Below are positions 8,222-16,357 of a stretch of DNA of 64,000 nucleotides, piece by piece. Each line of letters opens with the position of its first letter. Within the stretch, counting starts at the first letter, position 1. The notes under the pieces were generated by a model. That model worked only from the letters and a program-made list of their open reading frames with translations, ran no database searches and was not told the origin of the DNA. Location: contig NZ_FNHI01000001.1 of the NCBI RefSeq assembly GCF_900103455.1, positions 668,658 to 732,657 of the forward strand, read 5' to 3'. This stretch comes from Streptomyces wuyuanensis (GTDB lineage Bacteria > Actinomycetota > Actinomycetes > Streptomycetales > Streptomycetaceae). A program made the translations under genes and the position numbers.

Positions 8222-8995
8222 GTGCCCAAGCAGCCGAGAGAAACGACGGACGCCACCGCGCCGCTCCAGCTCAGTGTGGACCGCGCGAGCCCGGTCCCGC
8301 TGTACTTCCAGCTGTCCCAGCAGCTGGAGGCGGCCATCGAGCACGGCACCCTCACGCCCGGCAGCCTCCTCGGCAACGAGATCGAGCTGGCGGGCCGGCT
8401 CGGACTCTCCCGGCCCACCGTCCGCCAGGCCATCCAGTCCCTCGTGGACAAGGGGCTGCTGGTGCGCCGCCGGGGAGTGGGCACCCAGGTCGTGCACAGC
8501 CAGGTCAAGCGCCCGCTGGAGCTGAGCAGCCTCTACGACGACCTGGAGGCGGCCGGGCAGCGCCCCGCCACCCGGGTCCTGCGCAACGTCGTCGAGCCGG
8601 CGAGCGCCGAGGTGGCGGCCGCCCTCGGGGTGCCGGAGGGCAGCGACGTGCACCTGGTGGAACGGCTGCGCTCGGCGCACGGCGAGCCCATGGCCCACCT
8701 GCGCAACCATCTCCCGGCGGGACTGCTGGCGCTGGACACCGGTCGGCTGGAGTCCACCGGGCTCTACCGGATGATGCGCAACGCCGGCATCACCCTGCAC
8801 AGCGCCCGGCAGTCGGTCGGGGCACGGGCCGCCGGCGGCGAGGAGGCCGGGCTGCTCGGCGAGGAGGAAGGCGCCCCGCTGCTGACGATGCAGCGGACGA
8901 CGTTCGACGACACCGGGCGGGCGGTCGAGTTCGGCTCGCACGTCTATCGGGCCTCGCGTTACGCCTTCGAGTTCCAGCTCCTCGTGCGCCCGTGA
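8222..8995 (+). CDS. GntR-family regulator (HutC/UTRA subfamily)
   Basis: A 257-residue regulator. The winged helix at about residues 22-85 has PLYFQLSQQLEAAIEHG, GNEIELAGRLGLSRPTVRQAIQSLVDKGLLVRRRGVGT, the classic GntR DNA-binding layout. The C-terminal part is UTRA-like effector domain (DVHLVERLRSAHGEPMAH; LLTMQRTTFDDTGRAVEFGSHVYRASRYAFEFQL). GTG start at 8222 with TACCCT ending 6 nt upstream and no Shine-Dalgarno, so probably leaderless. It is divergent from the putative inositol dehydrogenase and just upstream of a sugar ABC operon. It is the best candidate to bind the two IolR-like operators. Confidence 0.9.
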   Translation: MPKQPRETTDATAPLQLSVDRASPVPLYFQLSQQLEAAIEHGTLTPGSLLGNEIELAGRLGLSRPTVRQAIQSLVDKGLLVRRRGVGTQVVHSQVKRPLELSSLYDDLEAAGQRPATRVLRNVVEPASAEVAAALGVPEGSDVHLVERLRSAHGEPMAHLRNHLPAGLLALDTGRLESTGLYRMMRNAGITLHSARQSVGARAAGGEEAGLLGEEEGAPLLTMQRTTFDDTGRAVEFGSHVYRASRYAFEFQLLVRP

Positions 8996-9031
8996 CGTGC
9001 CGGCGCCTCGTGCGCCCGCGGCGTTCCGGCT

Positions 9032-9070
9032 CCCCGAACGCCCGCAGCGCGCGGGCGGGACGCTTCGGGG
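9032..9070. terminator. Nested hairpin after the GntR gene
   Basis: Outer arms CCCCGAA (9032-9038) and TTCGGGG (9064-9070) enclose inner arms CGCCCGC (9039-9045) and GCGGGCG (9051-9057) with a 5-nt loop. The structure sits 37 nt after the GntR stop codon and before the promoter of the ABC operon, so it probably separates the two transcripts. Confidence 0.55.
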
Positions 9071-9113
9071 TCCGCGACCGGGGCCGCTCCGCCCGCACCC
9101 TCTCTGCGTAAGA

Positions 9114-9158
9114 ATGTTCGGACAAAGTATTGACGGGCTGGCGCCGCCCCCGTAAAAA
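9114..9158 (+). promoter_or_regulatory. Operator and promoter of the ABC importer operon
   Basis: ATGTTCGGACAA at 9114-9125 agrees at 9 of 12 positions with the operator upstream of the dehydrogenase gene (TTGTCCTGACAA, 8161-8172). Four bases later comes a -35, TTGACG (9130-9135), then 17 bp and a -10-like TAAAAA (9153-9158). Operator, 4-bp gap and -35 are arranged exactly as at 8151-8172. The first binding-protein gene starts at 9207. Confidence 0.6.
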
Positions 9159-9206
9159 CTCACCCAGCCGCAACCGGGCGGCCGGGAGAGAAGGCGGACC
9201 CCAACC

Positions 9207-10202
9207 ATGCGCACACCCCGCACGGCAGCAGTCCTGCTCGCCGCACTCGCACTCGCCGTGGCCGGATGCAGCAGCTCCGGCGGCAAGGGCTCCGAGGAGA
9301 AGGCCGAAGGCGGCACGGGCGGCGGGAAGCCCGCCACCACCGAGCGACTGAAGATCGCCATGGTGACCCACTCCGGCGAGGGCGACACCTTCTGGGACAT
9401 CGTCCAGCGCGGAGCGAAGGACGCGGCGGCCAAGGACAACGTCGAGTTCCTGTACGCCGCCAACAAGGAGGGCAAGGAGCAGGCCCAGCTGGTCCAGACG
9501 TACATCGACCAGAAGGTCGACGGCATCGTCGTCACCCTCGCCAAGCCCGAGGCGCTCAAGGACGTCGTCGCGAAGGCCGTCGCCGCCGGCATACCCGTCG
9601 TCACCATCAACTCCGGCGGCCAGTTCTCCCAGGAGGTCGGCGCGCTCAGCCACATCGGCCAGGACGAGTCGGTCGCCGGCGAGGCCGTCGGCGAGGAGCT
9701 GAACAAGCGAGGGAAGAAGAAGGCCGTCTGCGTCATCCACGAGCAGGGGAACGTCTCGCTGGAGGAGCGCTGCGCGGGCGTGAAGAAGACCTTCGGGGGC
9801 ACCGTCGAGAACCTCAACGTGGACGGCACCAACATGCCCGCCTCCACCTCCTCCATCGAGGCGAAGCTGCAGAGCGGCAAGGACATCGACGCGGTCGTCA
9901 CCCTGGGCGCCCCGTTCGCCGCCGCCTCCGTGCAGGCGAAGCAGAACGCCGGCAGCGAGGCCGAGATCGACACCTTCGACCTGAACGCCGAGGTGGTCAA
10001 GCGCCTCAAGGCAAAGGAGGTCGGGTTCGCCGTCGACCAGCAGCCCTACCTCCAGGGCTACCTCGCCGTCGACGAACTGTGGCTCAACAAGACCAACGGG
10101 AACGTCATCGGCGGCGGCAAGCCGGTGCTCACCGGCCCCGCTCTGGTGACGGAGAAGGACGTCCCGGCGCTGGAGAAGCTCACGGCCGACGGCACGCGAT
10201 GA
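9207..10202 (+). CDS. Sugar/cyclitol ABC transporter substrate-binding lipoprotein 1
   Basis: A 331-residue periplasmic-binding-protein type 1 fold (Peripla_BP_4, RbsB-like). The N-terminus is a lipoprotein signal with lipobox VAGC and lipidated Cys at residue 21, followed by a Ser/Gly/Glu-rich linker. The mature part begins KIAMVTHSGEGDTFWD and contains QTYIDQKVDGIVVTL and IPVVTINSGG, typical ligand-cleft segments, and DFDLN-like TFDLNAEV near the hinge. First gene of the importer operon. Context (inositol-type dehydrogenase, IolR-like operator) suggests a cyclitol, but another sugar remains possible. Confidence 0.9.
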   Translation: MRTPRTAAVLLAALALAVAGCSSSGGKGSEEKAEGGTGGGKPATTERLKIAMVTHSGEGDTFWDIVQRGAKDAAAKDNVEFLYAANKEGKEQAQLVQTYIDQKVDGIVVTLAKPEALKDVVAKAVAAGIPVVTINSGGQFSQEVGALSHIGQDESVAGEAVGEELNKRGKKKAVCVIHEQGNVSLEERCAGVKKTFGGTVENLNVDGTNMPASTSSIEAKLQSGKDIDAVVTLGAPFAAASVQAKQNAGSEAEIDTFDLNAEVVKRLKAKEVGFAVDQQPYLQGYLAVDELWLNKTNGNVIGGGKPVLTGPALVTEKDVPALEKLTADGTR

Positions 10203-10297
10203 CCTGCGTCACCACCCACCCGCCCACCGCCTCGGCAGTCGTGCTCAGGGATACTTGCGCCGGAGTACAACAGGCACAGCAAGAGGGGCACGGCGTC

Positions 10298-11311
10298 GTG
10301 GCAAGGGTTCGGACAGGAGTACGTGCGATCGGCGCGGTGCTGGCGGCGGTGCTCGGGGCCTCCCTCGCGGGGTGCAGCGCCACCGGCGGCAAGCGCGCCG
10401 AGGACGCCCGCAGGGCGGCGGAGGCGCAGGGCCGGGCCGCGGTCGACACACCGCGCTGGACGTTCGCCATGGTCACCCACTCGGGAGACGGCGACACCTT
10501 CTGGGACATCGTCCAGAAGGGCGCCCGGCAGGCCGCGGTCAAGGACAACGTCAAGTTCCTGTACGCCCACAGCGACGAGGCGCAGCAGCAGGCCCAGCTC
10601 GTCCAGACGTACATCGACCAGAGGGTCGACGGGCTGATCGTCACGCTCGCCAAGCCCGACGCCATGAAGGACGTCGTCGCCAAGGCCACCCGCGCCGGGA
10701 TCCCGGTGATCACCGTCAACTCCGGCTCGGCCGAGTCCAAGGTGTACGGAGCACTGACCCACATCGGCCAGGACGAGACCGTCGCCGGCGAGGCCGTCGG
10801 CGACGAGCTCGACCGGCGGGGCCGGAAGAAGGCGCTGTGCGTCCTCCACGAACAGGGCAACGTCGGCCACGAGCAGCGCTGCTCCGGGGCCGAGAAGACG
10901 TTCGACGGCGACCTGCAGAACCTGTACGTCGACGGCACCAACATGCCCGACGTCCAGGCCGCGATCGAGGCCAAGCTCCAGACCGACCCGTCCATCGACG
11001 CGGTCGTCACCCTGGGCGCGCCGTTCGCCGACGCCGCGGTCCAGGCGAAGAGGACCGCGGGCAGCGAGGCAGAGATCGACACCTTCGACCTGAATGCCAA
11101 GGTCGCCGCCGGACTCGAGGCCGGCGACCTCGGCTTCGCCGTCGACCAGCAGCCGTACCTCCAGGGCTACGAGGCCGTGGACCTGCTGTGGCTCTACCGC
11201 TACAACGCCGACGTGCTCGGCGGCGGACGGCCCGTCCTGACCGGCCCGCAGATCATCACCGAGAAGGACGCCGCCGAACTGCAGGACTTCACCGAGCGGG
11301 GGACCCGATGA
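10298..11311 (+). CDS. Sugar/cyclitol ABC transporter substrate-binding lipoprotein 2 (tandem paralog)
   Basis: A 337-residue lipoprotein clearly paralogous to the preceding protein: the segments [43 protein letters not shown] and [10 protein letters not shown] occur in the same order with small changes, whereas the signal peptide and linker differ. Lipobox LAGC with the modified Cys at residue 26. The GTG at 10298 is chosen because a GAGGGG stretch lies upstream and the signal peptide then begins [10 protein letters not shown]. The 95-bp gap from the first copy has no obvious operator. The stop overlaps the permease start (ATGA). Either binding protein could feed the single permease. Confidence 0.9.
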   Translation: MARVRTGVRAIGAVLAAVLGASLAGCSATGGKRAEDARRAAEAQGRAAVDTPRWTFAMVTHSGDGDTFWDIVQKGARQAAVKDNVKFLYAHSDEAQQQAQLVQTYIDQRVDGLIVTLAKPDAMKDVVAKATRAGIPVITVNSGSAESKVYGALTHIGQDETVAGEAVGDELDRRGRKKALCVLHEQGNVGHEQRCSGAEKTFDGDLQNLYVDGTNMPDVQAAIEAKLQTDPSIDAVVTLGAPFADAAVQAKRTAGSEAEIDTFDLNAKVAAGLEAGDLGFAVDQQPYLQGYEAVDLLWLYRYNADVLGGGRPVLTGPQIITEKDAAELQDFTERGTR

Positions 11312-12363
11312 CCGCGACCGCACCACCGGCGCACGACAGGACAGGCCCCTCCGACGAGCGGCTGCTGCACACCTCGCCGTGGAAGAAGCTCCTCGGCCGC
11401 CCCGAACTCGGCTCGGTCGTCGGCGCTGCCGCCGTGTTCCTCTTCTTCTCGATCGTCGCCGACACCTTCCTGCGCACCTCCAGCCTGAGCACCGTGCTGT
11501 ACGCGGCGTCGACGATCGGCATCATGGCCGTGCCCGTCGCCCTCCTGATGATCGGCGGGGAGTTCGACCTCTCCGCCGGTGTGCTGGTGACCAGCTCCGC
11601 GCTGATCTCCTCGATGTTCAGCTACCAGATGACGGCGAACGTCTGGGTGGGCGCCCTGGTGTCGCTGCTGGTCACGCTGGCGATCGGCGCCTTCAACGGC
11701 GTCATGCTGGTCCGCACGAAACTGCCCAGCTTCATCATCACGCTCGGCACGTTCCTGATGCTCACCGGCATGAACCTCGGCTTCACCAAGCTGATCAGCG
11801 GCACGGTGTCGACGAAGACCATCGCCGACATGGAGGGCTTCGCCGCGGCCAAGAAGGTCTTCGCCTCGTTCACCGTCGGCGGTGTCGACGTCAAGACGAC
11901 CATCCTGTGGTGGATCGCCCTGGTCGCCCTCGCCACCTGGATCCTGCTGCGCACCCGCTTCGGCAACTGGATCTTCGCGGTCGGCGGAGGCTCGGGCGCG
12001 GCCCGTGCCGTCGGCGTCCCGGTGGCCAGGACCAAGATCCTGCTGTACACGGGGGTGGCCTTCTGCGCCTGGGTCTCCGGCCAGCACCTGCTGTTCTCGT
12101 TCGACGTGGTCCAGTCCGGCGAAGGCGTCGGCAACGAGCTGATCTACATCATCGCGGCCGTCATCGGCGGCTGTCTGATCACCGGCGGCTACGGTTCGGC
12201 GATCGGCTCCGCCGTCGGCGCCTTCATCTTCGGCATGACCAGCAAGGGCATCGTGTACGCGGAGTGGAACCCGGACTGGTTCAAGTTCTTCCTCGGAGCG
12301 ATGCTGCTCCTGGCGACCCTGCTGAACGCATGGGTCCGCAAGCGTGCGGAGGCGACGACATGA
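11308..12363 (+). CDS. Sugar ABC transporter permease (RbsC/BPD_transp_2 type)
   Basis: A 351-residue integral membrane protein with roughly nine to ten hydrophobic segments. The [19 protein letters not shown] segment near residue 88 and [25 protein letters not shown] near residue 225 are hallmarks of ribose/inositol-type (carbohydrate uptake transporter 2) permeases. One permease gene implies a homodimeric channel. It is locked between the second binding protein and the ATPase by ATGA overlaps on both sides, so translation is coupled. Confidence 0.92.
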   Translation: MTATAPPAHDRTGPSDERLLHTSPWKKLLGRPELGSVVGAAAVFLFFSIVADTFLRTSSLSTVLYAASTIGIMAVPVALLMIGGEFDLSAGVLVTSSALISSMFSYQMTANVWVGALVSLLVTLAIGAFNGVMLVRTKLPSFIITLGTFLMLTGMNLGFTKLISGTVSTKTIADMEGFAAAKKVFASFTVGGVDVKTTILWWIALVALATWILLRTRFGNWIFAVGGGSGAARAVGVPVARTKILLYTGVAFCAWVSGQHLLFSFDVVQSGEGVGNELIYIIAAVIGGCLITGGYGSAIGSAVGAFIFGMTSKGIVYAEWNPDWFKFFLGAMLLLATLLNAWVRKRAEATT

Positions 12364-13172
12364 CGGCCCTCGTGGAACTCGACGACGTCAGCAAGTACTA
12401 CGGGAACATCCGCGCGCTGGAAGGCGTGTCGCTGGAGGTCCACGCGGGTGGCATCACCTGTGTGCTCGGCGACAACGGCGCCGGCAAGTCCACGCTGATC
12501 AAGATCATCGCGGGGCTGCACCGGCACGACGGCGGCACCTTCTCCATCGAGGGGGAGGAGACCTCGCTGGGCTCCCCGCGAGAGGCCCTCGACCGCGGGA
12601 TCGCCACGGTCTACCAGGACCTCGCGGTCGTCCCGCTGATGCCGGTCTGGCGCAACTTCTTCCTCGGCTCCGAGCCGACGAAGGGCAAGGGCCCCTTCCG
12701 CCGCCTCGACGTCCGGACCATGCGCGAGACCACCCGCGCCGAGCTGCTGCGCATGGGCATCGACCTGCGCGACGTGGACCAGCCCATCGGCACCCTGTCC
12801 GGCGGCGAGCGGCAGTGCGTGGCGATCGCCCGGGCCGTGTACTTCGGCGCGAAGGTGCTCGTCCTCGACGAGCCGACGGCGGCGCTCGGCGTCAAGCAGT
12901 CCGGGGTCGTGCTCAAGTACGTGGCCGCCGCGCGCGACGCGGGACTCGGGGTGGTGCTGATCACCCACAACCCGCACCACGCCTACCTCGTCGGCGACCG
13001 GTTCGTCCTGCTGAAGCGGGGAGTGATGGCCGGCAGCCACAAGAAGTCGGAGATCACCCTGGACGAGCTGACCCGGCAGATGGCAGGCGGCAGCGAGCTC
13101 GAGGACCTGCGCCACGAACTGGAGCGCGCTCCGGCTCCACGGCATGTCGGCGGGCACGACCTGGGGCACTGA
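12360..13172 (+). CDS. Sugar ABC transporter ATP-binding protein, single-domain
   Basis: A 270-residue ATPase that energises the importer. Walker A is GDNGAGKST at residues 37-45, with the Q-loop at YQDLAVV, signature LSGGERQ, Walker [11 protein letters not shown] and H-loop ITHN. Many ribose/inositol-class importers use a roughly 500-residue duplicated RbsA-type ATPase; this one has a single nucleotide-binding domain and a short C-terminal tail, so two copies must dimerise. Starts by ATGA overlap with the permease and ends the operon. Confidence 0.93.
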   Translation: MTALVELDDVSKYYGNIRALEGVSLEVHAGGITCVLGDNGAGKSTLIKIIAGLHRHDGGTFSIEGEETSLGSPREALDRGIATVYQDLAVVPLMPVWRNFFLGSEPTKGKGPFRRLDVRTMRETTRAELLRMGIDLRDVDQPIGTLSGGERQCVAIARAVYFGAKVLVLDEPTAALGVKQSGVVLKYVAAARDAGLGVVLITHNPHHAYLVGDRFVLLKRGVMAGSHKKSEITLDELTRQMAGGSELEDLRHELERAPAPRHVGGHDLGH

Positions 13173-13182
13173 CCCGGCCCGG

Positions 13183-13262
13183 AGAACCCGCAGGGCCTGG
13201 GGACCCACAGGGCCTGGGGAACCCGCAGAGCCTGGGGACCCACAGGGCCTGGGGGATCTGCG
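13183..13262. repeat. Tandem array of about four 18-bp units
   Basis: Four and a partial fifth copy of an 18-bp unit of the form RACCCRCAGGGCCTGGGG lie head to tail directly after the ABC ATPase stop and before the convergent BrkB-like gene. Copies differ at one to three bases. There is no strong long hairpin here, unlike at the other convergent junctions, so the array may act in transcript ending or be a slippage-prone minisatellite. The surrounding 13173-13410 holds no gene that I can support. Confidence 0.7.
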
Positions 13263-13410
13263 GGGGCATGAGGAGCCGACCTCGCCGGGGCCGCCGCACA
13301 CGGCTGCCCCGGCGAGCCGGACGCTGCCGGCGAGCCGGTCGGTCCCGCCCGGCAGGCCGGACATTGCGGCCCCGGCTCACGGCCCCGCCCCGGGGCCCGT
13401 CGCCCACCCG

Positions 13411-14352
13411 TCACCCGTCCCCGTCCGCCCTGCCGCGCGGCCCGGCTTCGGCCGCGGCCCAGCGCGGACCGGCGTCGCCGAGCCGCCGTGCGAGCCACGG
13501 CTCCCGCGCCAGCACCGCCCCGGTCGTCACACCCAGCGCGATCGCGACACAGAGCACGATCAGCCAGGACAGCAGGGTGAAGACCGTGCCCACCGAGCCG
13601 TACTCGGTCAGGCTCTTGTCGATGGCCCGGGGCATGTAGTACTTGCTGCCGATGAACAACGCCGTCACGGCGAAGCCCGTCAGCACGGCGCCCGGCAACA
13701 GCGGCCGCCATCCGACGAGGCCGCCCAGGAGCAGGTGCTGGGACCACCACCAGAGCAGGATCTGCGACAGCATGGTGACCGGGACGGCCAGCCACAGCCC
13801 GAGCCCGAACCCGTCGCGCACCGGGCCCTGGATCATCAGCAGGCACAGCCACACGCCGATCCACGCCAGCCAGCGCCACGGGGCGATCCGCACCCCGGAC
13901 CTCGGGACGAGCCAGGCCCGCTTGCACAGCCGCTGCATGGCCCGGCTGCAGGCCGTCGCGGACAGCAGCACCATCAGCGCGCCGATCAGGCCGGTGGCCT
14001 CCCGCAGATTGTCGTCGGTGGCCCGGTAGACCTGCTCGAGGAGGTCCTGCGAGGCTCCGGTCAGCCCGAAGATCGCCGAGACGGAGCTGATCAGCTGATC
14101 ACGCACCGCCTTGGGCGCGAAGGCCCCGACCACGAACAGCAGCGGCACGGCGGTGAGGAAGCACTGTGCGGCGAGCCGGGTGGCGGAGTCGAAGATGTTG
14201 ACCGAGATCATACGGGCCGTCAGATGGGTGACGACGGGGAAGCGGGTCTCGGCGCGCTCGGCCGCCGACCGCGCGGAGGCGCCCCATGACGCGAAGCGTC
14301 CCGACCACCACGACGGGCGGAGGAAGAGCGGAGCCCGGCGCCGCGTGGTCAT
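13411..14352 (-). CDS. YihY/BrkB-family inner membrane protein
   Basis: A 313-residue membrane protein with about six transmembrane segments. The sequence TARMISVNIFDSATRLAAQCFLTAVPLLFVVGAFAP near residue 47, followed later by SVGTVFTLLSWLIVLCVAIALG, is typical of the YihY/BrkB family, once thought to be RNase BN and now regarded as a membrane protein of uncertain function. The N-terminal 40 residues are basic and the C-terminal 40 are Gly/Arg-rich and probably cytoplasmic. It heads the leftmost part of a block of stress and membrane genes and is transcribed away from it. Confidence 0.85.
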   Translation of the reverse strand: MTTRRRAPLFLRPSWWSGRFASWGASARSAAERAETRFPVVTHLTARMISVNIFDSATRLAAQCFLTAVPLLFVVGAFAPKAVRDQLISSVSAIFGLTGASQDLLEQVYRATDDNLREATGLIGALMVLLSATACSRAMQRLCKRAWLVPRSGVRIAPWRWLAWIGVWLCLLMIQGPVRDGFGLGLWLAVPVTMLSQILLWWWSQHLLLGGLVGWRPLLPGAVLTGFAVTALFIGSKYYMPRAIDKSLTEYGSVGTVFTLLSWLIVLCVAIALGVTTGAVLAREPWLARRLGDAGPRWAAAEAGPRGRADGDG

Positions 14353-14589
14353 GGCGTGCTCCTTCCCTGGGACCCAGAGTGGAGGACCCCGTCCGCCCCG
14401 GCATCTCGGCGCGGGCGCGCGCCCGCCGCCGGGGGACGGCCGCGCTCTGTTTGCGGGGGGCCGTCACGGGAGGTGACCATGGACGGTGAGCGGGCCGGAC
14501 ACGGCCCGCGTTCGAGCGGGACGGCCGGTGGCCCCGGGTCCGGCCCGCGAGCGGCCCGCACGGCGTGGCAACCCGCCGGAGGGAGCGTC

Positions 14590-15264
14590 ATGGTCCTCGA
14601 CTTGCTGCTCATCGCCGTCGCCATCACCCTCGACCCGCTGCCCATCATGGCCTTCGTGCTCGTGCTGTCCTCGTACAAGGGCGTCTGGCGGGGACTGGTC
14701 TTCATCCTCGCCTGGCTGGCCTGCCTCGTGGCCGTGATCGCGCTGGTGCTGCTGTTCACCGGCGGTCAGCCGCCACCGCCGAGGTCGGCGCCCTCCACGG
14801 CCGCCCTCGCGGCCAAACTCGCCATCGGCATCGGGCTGGTCCTCTACGGCGAGTACCGCCGGCGCAAGCGCGGGGCGCCCCACGAGGCCGCCGAGGGGCA
14901 GGGCCGGGCCAAGCACGCGTCGGACCCGCACGGCGGTTCGGGCCGGATGTCGCCGTGGTCGGCGGCCGCGCTCGCGGTCTTCCTGCAGCCCTGGGGCCTC
15001 GTCGCGGCCGCCGCCACCGTCGTGGTGCGCGCGGACCTCTCCCACGTCGCCACGTACGCGGCCCTGTTCGGGTTCTGCATCCTCGCCACCGCCAGCCTGC
15101 TCGCCGCCGAGCTGTACACCGTGTTCGCGCCCGAGGCGGCGGGGGCGCGGCTGAAGCGGCTGCGTACCTGGCTCCAGGAGCACGAGGAGCCGGCCATCAT
15201 CGTCGGCTCTCTGGTGATGGGCCTGTGGCTGACGGGGAACAGCATCTACCAGCTCACCAGCTGA
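14590..15264 (+). CDS. GAP-family (Sap/sulfolipid-1-addressing type) membrane protein
   Basis: A 224-residue membrane protein beginning with a hydrophobic helix MVLDLLLIAVAITLDPLPIMA; the conserved DPLPI turn and a total of about six helices fit the GAP family named after a mycobacterial sulfolipid-addressing protein. A polar, charged loop lies at about residues 80-115. Two starts are plausible: ATG 14590 behind GGAGGGAGC, and ATG 14479 behind GGGAGGTGACC, which would add a 37-residue polar extension. I prefer 14590 because homologous proteins start at the first helix. The cargo or role is unknown. Confidence 0.7.
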   Translation: MVLDLLLIAVAITLDPLPIMAFVLVLSSYKGVWRGLVFILAWLACLVAVIALVLLFTGGQPPPPRSAPSTAALAAKLAIGIGLVLYGEYRRRKRGAPHEAAEGQGRAKHASDPHGGSGRMSPWSAAALAVFLQPWGLVAAAATVVVRADLSHVATYAALFGFCILATASLLAAELYTVFAPEAAGARLKRLRTWLQEHEEPAIIVGSLVMGLWLTGNSIYQLTS

Positions 15265-15432
15265 CCCGGCCCGCTCGCGGCGGCCCGCCCGAGGGCCCGG
15301 CAGGCCGCGCCGCCGGAGGTGCGAAGCAATCGGGCGAGTGCTCCAATGGCTTACGGGACGCCCCCGGAGGGCGCGCCGAGCGTTCGGCAGGCGAGCCGCC
15401 CCGGACCGCTGATGCGCTCGCAAGGAGTGGTC

Positions 15433-15897
15433 ATGAGCGATGACTTCGAAGAAATGGGACCCGTCGACTACCTGGTGGTGGAATTCCCCGGAAACCGCAT
15501 GACGGGCGAGGGATTTCCGCTGCTCGTCGACCTGGTCGACCGAAAGATCATCCGCATTCTCGACCTGCTGTTCGTCCGCAAGGACACCGACGGCAGCGTC
15601 ACCGCGCTCGAGCTCACCGACCTGGACGGTGACGGGACACTCGACCTGACCGTCTTCGAAGGGGTGTCCTCCGGCCTGCTGGGCCAGGACGACGTCGAAG
15701 AGGCGGCCGCGGCCGTCGAGCCGGGCAACTCCGCCGCCGTCCTGGTGTACGAGAACACCTGGGCCGCACCGCTCGCCCGCGCCATGCGGCGCAGCGGCGC
15801 GCAGCTGGTGGCGGGAGGGCGAATCCCCGTCCAGGCACTGCTCGCCGCGCTGGACGAGGTCGAGGGCGTGTCCGGACAGGGAACGTCGGCGGCCTGA
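15433..15897 (+). CDS. DUF6325-like acidic protein
   Basis: A 154-residue acidic soluble protein starting MSDDFEEMGPVDYLVVEFPGN, with a repeated alpha/beta pattern and a C-terminal FENTWAAPL-like segment (YENTWAAPLARAMRRSGAQLVAGG). This is the DUF6325 / DUF1269-related type common in actinobacterial stress clusters. ATG at 15433 is supported by AAGGAG 7 nt upstream. The two regions LVDLVDRKIIRILDLLFVRKD and VPVQ-like IPVQALLAALDEVE suggest regulatory protein-protein interactions, but no activity is known. It is followed at 110 bp by a SHOCT-domain protein, its usual neighbour. Confidence 0.75.
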   Translation: MSDDFEEMGPVDYLVVEFPGNRMTGEGFPLLVDLVDRKIIRILDLLFVRKDTDGSVTALELTDLDGDGTLDLTVFEGVSSGLLGQDDVEEAAAAVEPGNSAAVLVYENTWAAPLARAMRRSGAQLVAGGRIPVQALLAALDEVEGVSGQGTSAA

Positions 15898-16006
15898 GCG
15901 TGCTGCCGGTCCCCGGCCGGCGTCCGCCCGCCCCGCGGCGTCACCCGCACGGCCCCGCGCCGTCGCACACACCGGAGACTTCCCCTCACCCGTACGGGAG
16001 GACGAC

Positions 16007-16345
16007 ATGCCCCGTCTCATCCGCAGTGTGGTCCGCACGGCCGCCATCGCCGGCACCGCGACGGCGGTGTCCAACCGCGTGTCACGCCGGCAGTCGGGCC
16101 GGTGGGCACAGCAGGACGAGCAACAGCAGGACCAGCAACAGCAGGCCCAGCAGCAGCAGGCCCAGCAGCAGCCCCAGCAACAGGCCCCCGCGGGTGCTTC
16201 GCAGGAGGCGGTGCCCCCGCCGATGCCGCCCGACGACGACATGGGCAGGAAGATCGACAGGCTGAAGGAACTCGGCGAGCTGAAGGCCCAGGGCCTGCTG
16301 ACCGAGCAGGAGTTCGCGGTCGAGAAGCAGAAGGTCCTCGGCTGA
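16007..16345 (+). CDS. SHOCT-domain protein with glutamine-rich tract
   Basis: A 112-residue protein in three parts: a short basic N-terminal helix (residues 1-27), a glutamine-rich low-complexity tract (about residues 36-60, mostly Gln with Ala and Asp), and a C-terminal SHOCT motif (DRLKELGELKAQGLLTEQEF) at about residues 84-104. SHOCT motifs mediate oligomerisation and tethering. Start ATG has GGGAGGACGAC in front. It lies 12 bp upstream of the ClC channel gene and is likely cotranscribed. The CAG/CAA repeats make this locus prone to length variation. Confidence 0.85.
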   Translation: MPRLIRSVVRTAAIAGTATAVSNRVSRRQSGRWAQQDEQQQDQQQQAQQQQAQQQPQQQAPAGASQEAVPPPMPPDDDMGRKIDRLKELGELKAQGLLTEQEFAVEKQKVLG

Positions 16346-16357
16346 GGGCCGCCGCCG

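Noticed and set aside
14440..14490. A sigma-B type promoter (GTTT ... GGGTAC) before the GAP-family gene
   Set aside because: GTTT is present but the -10 side reads GGGAGG and doubles as a Shine-Dalgarno; the match is too weak to claim.
16110..16190. CAG/CAA repeats as a CRISPR or satellite array
   Set aside because: They encode the glutamine tract of the SHOCT protein in frame and have no spacer structure.
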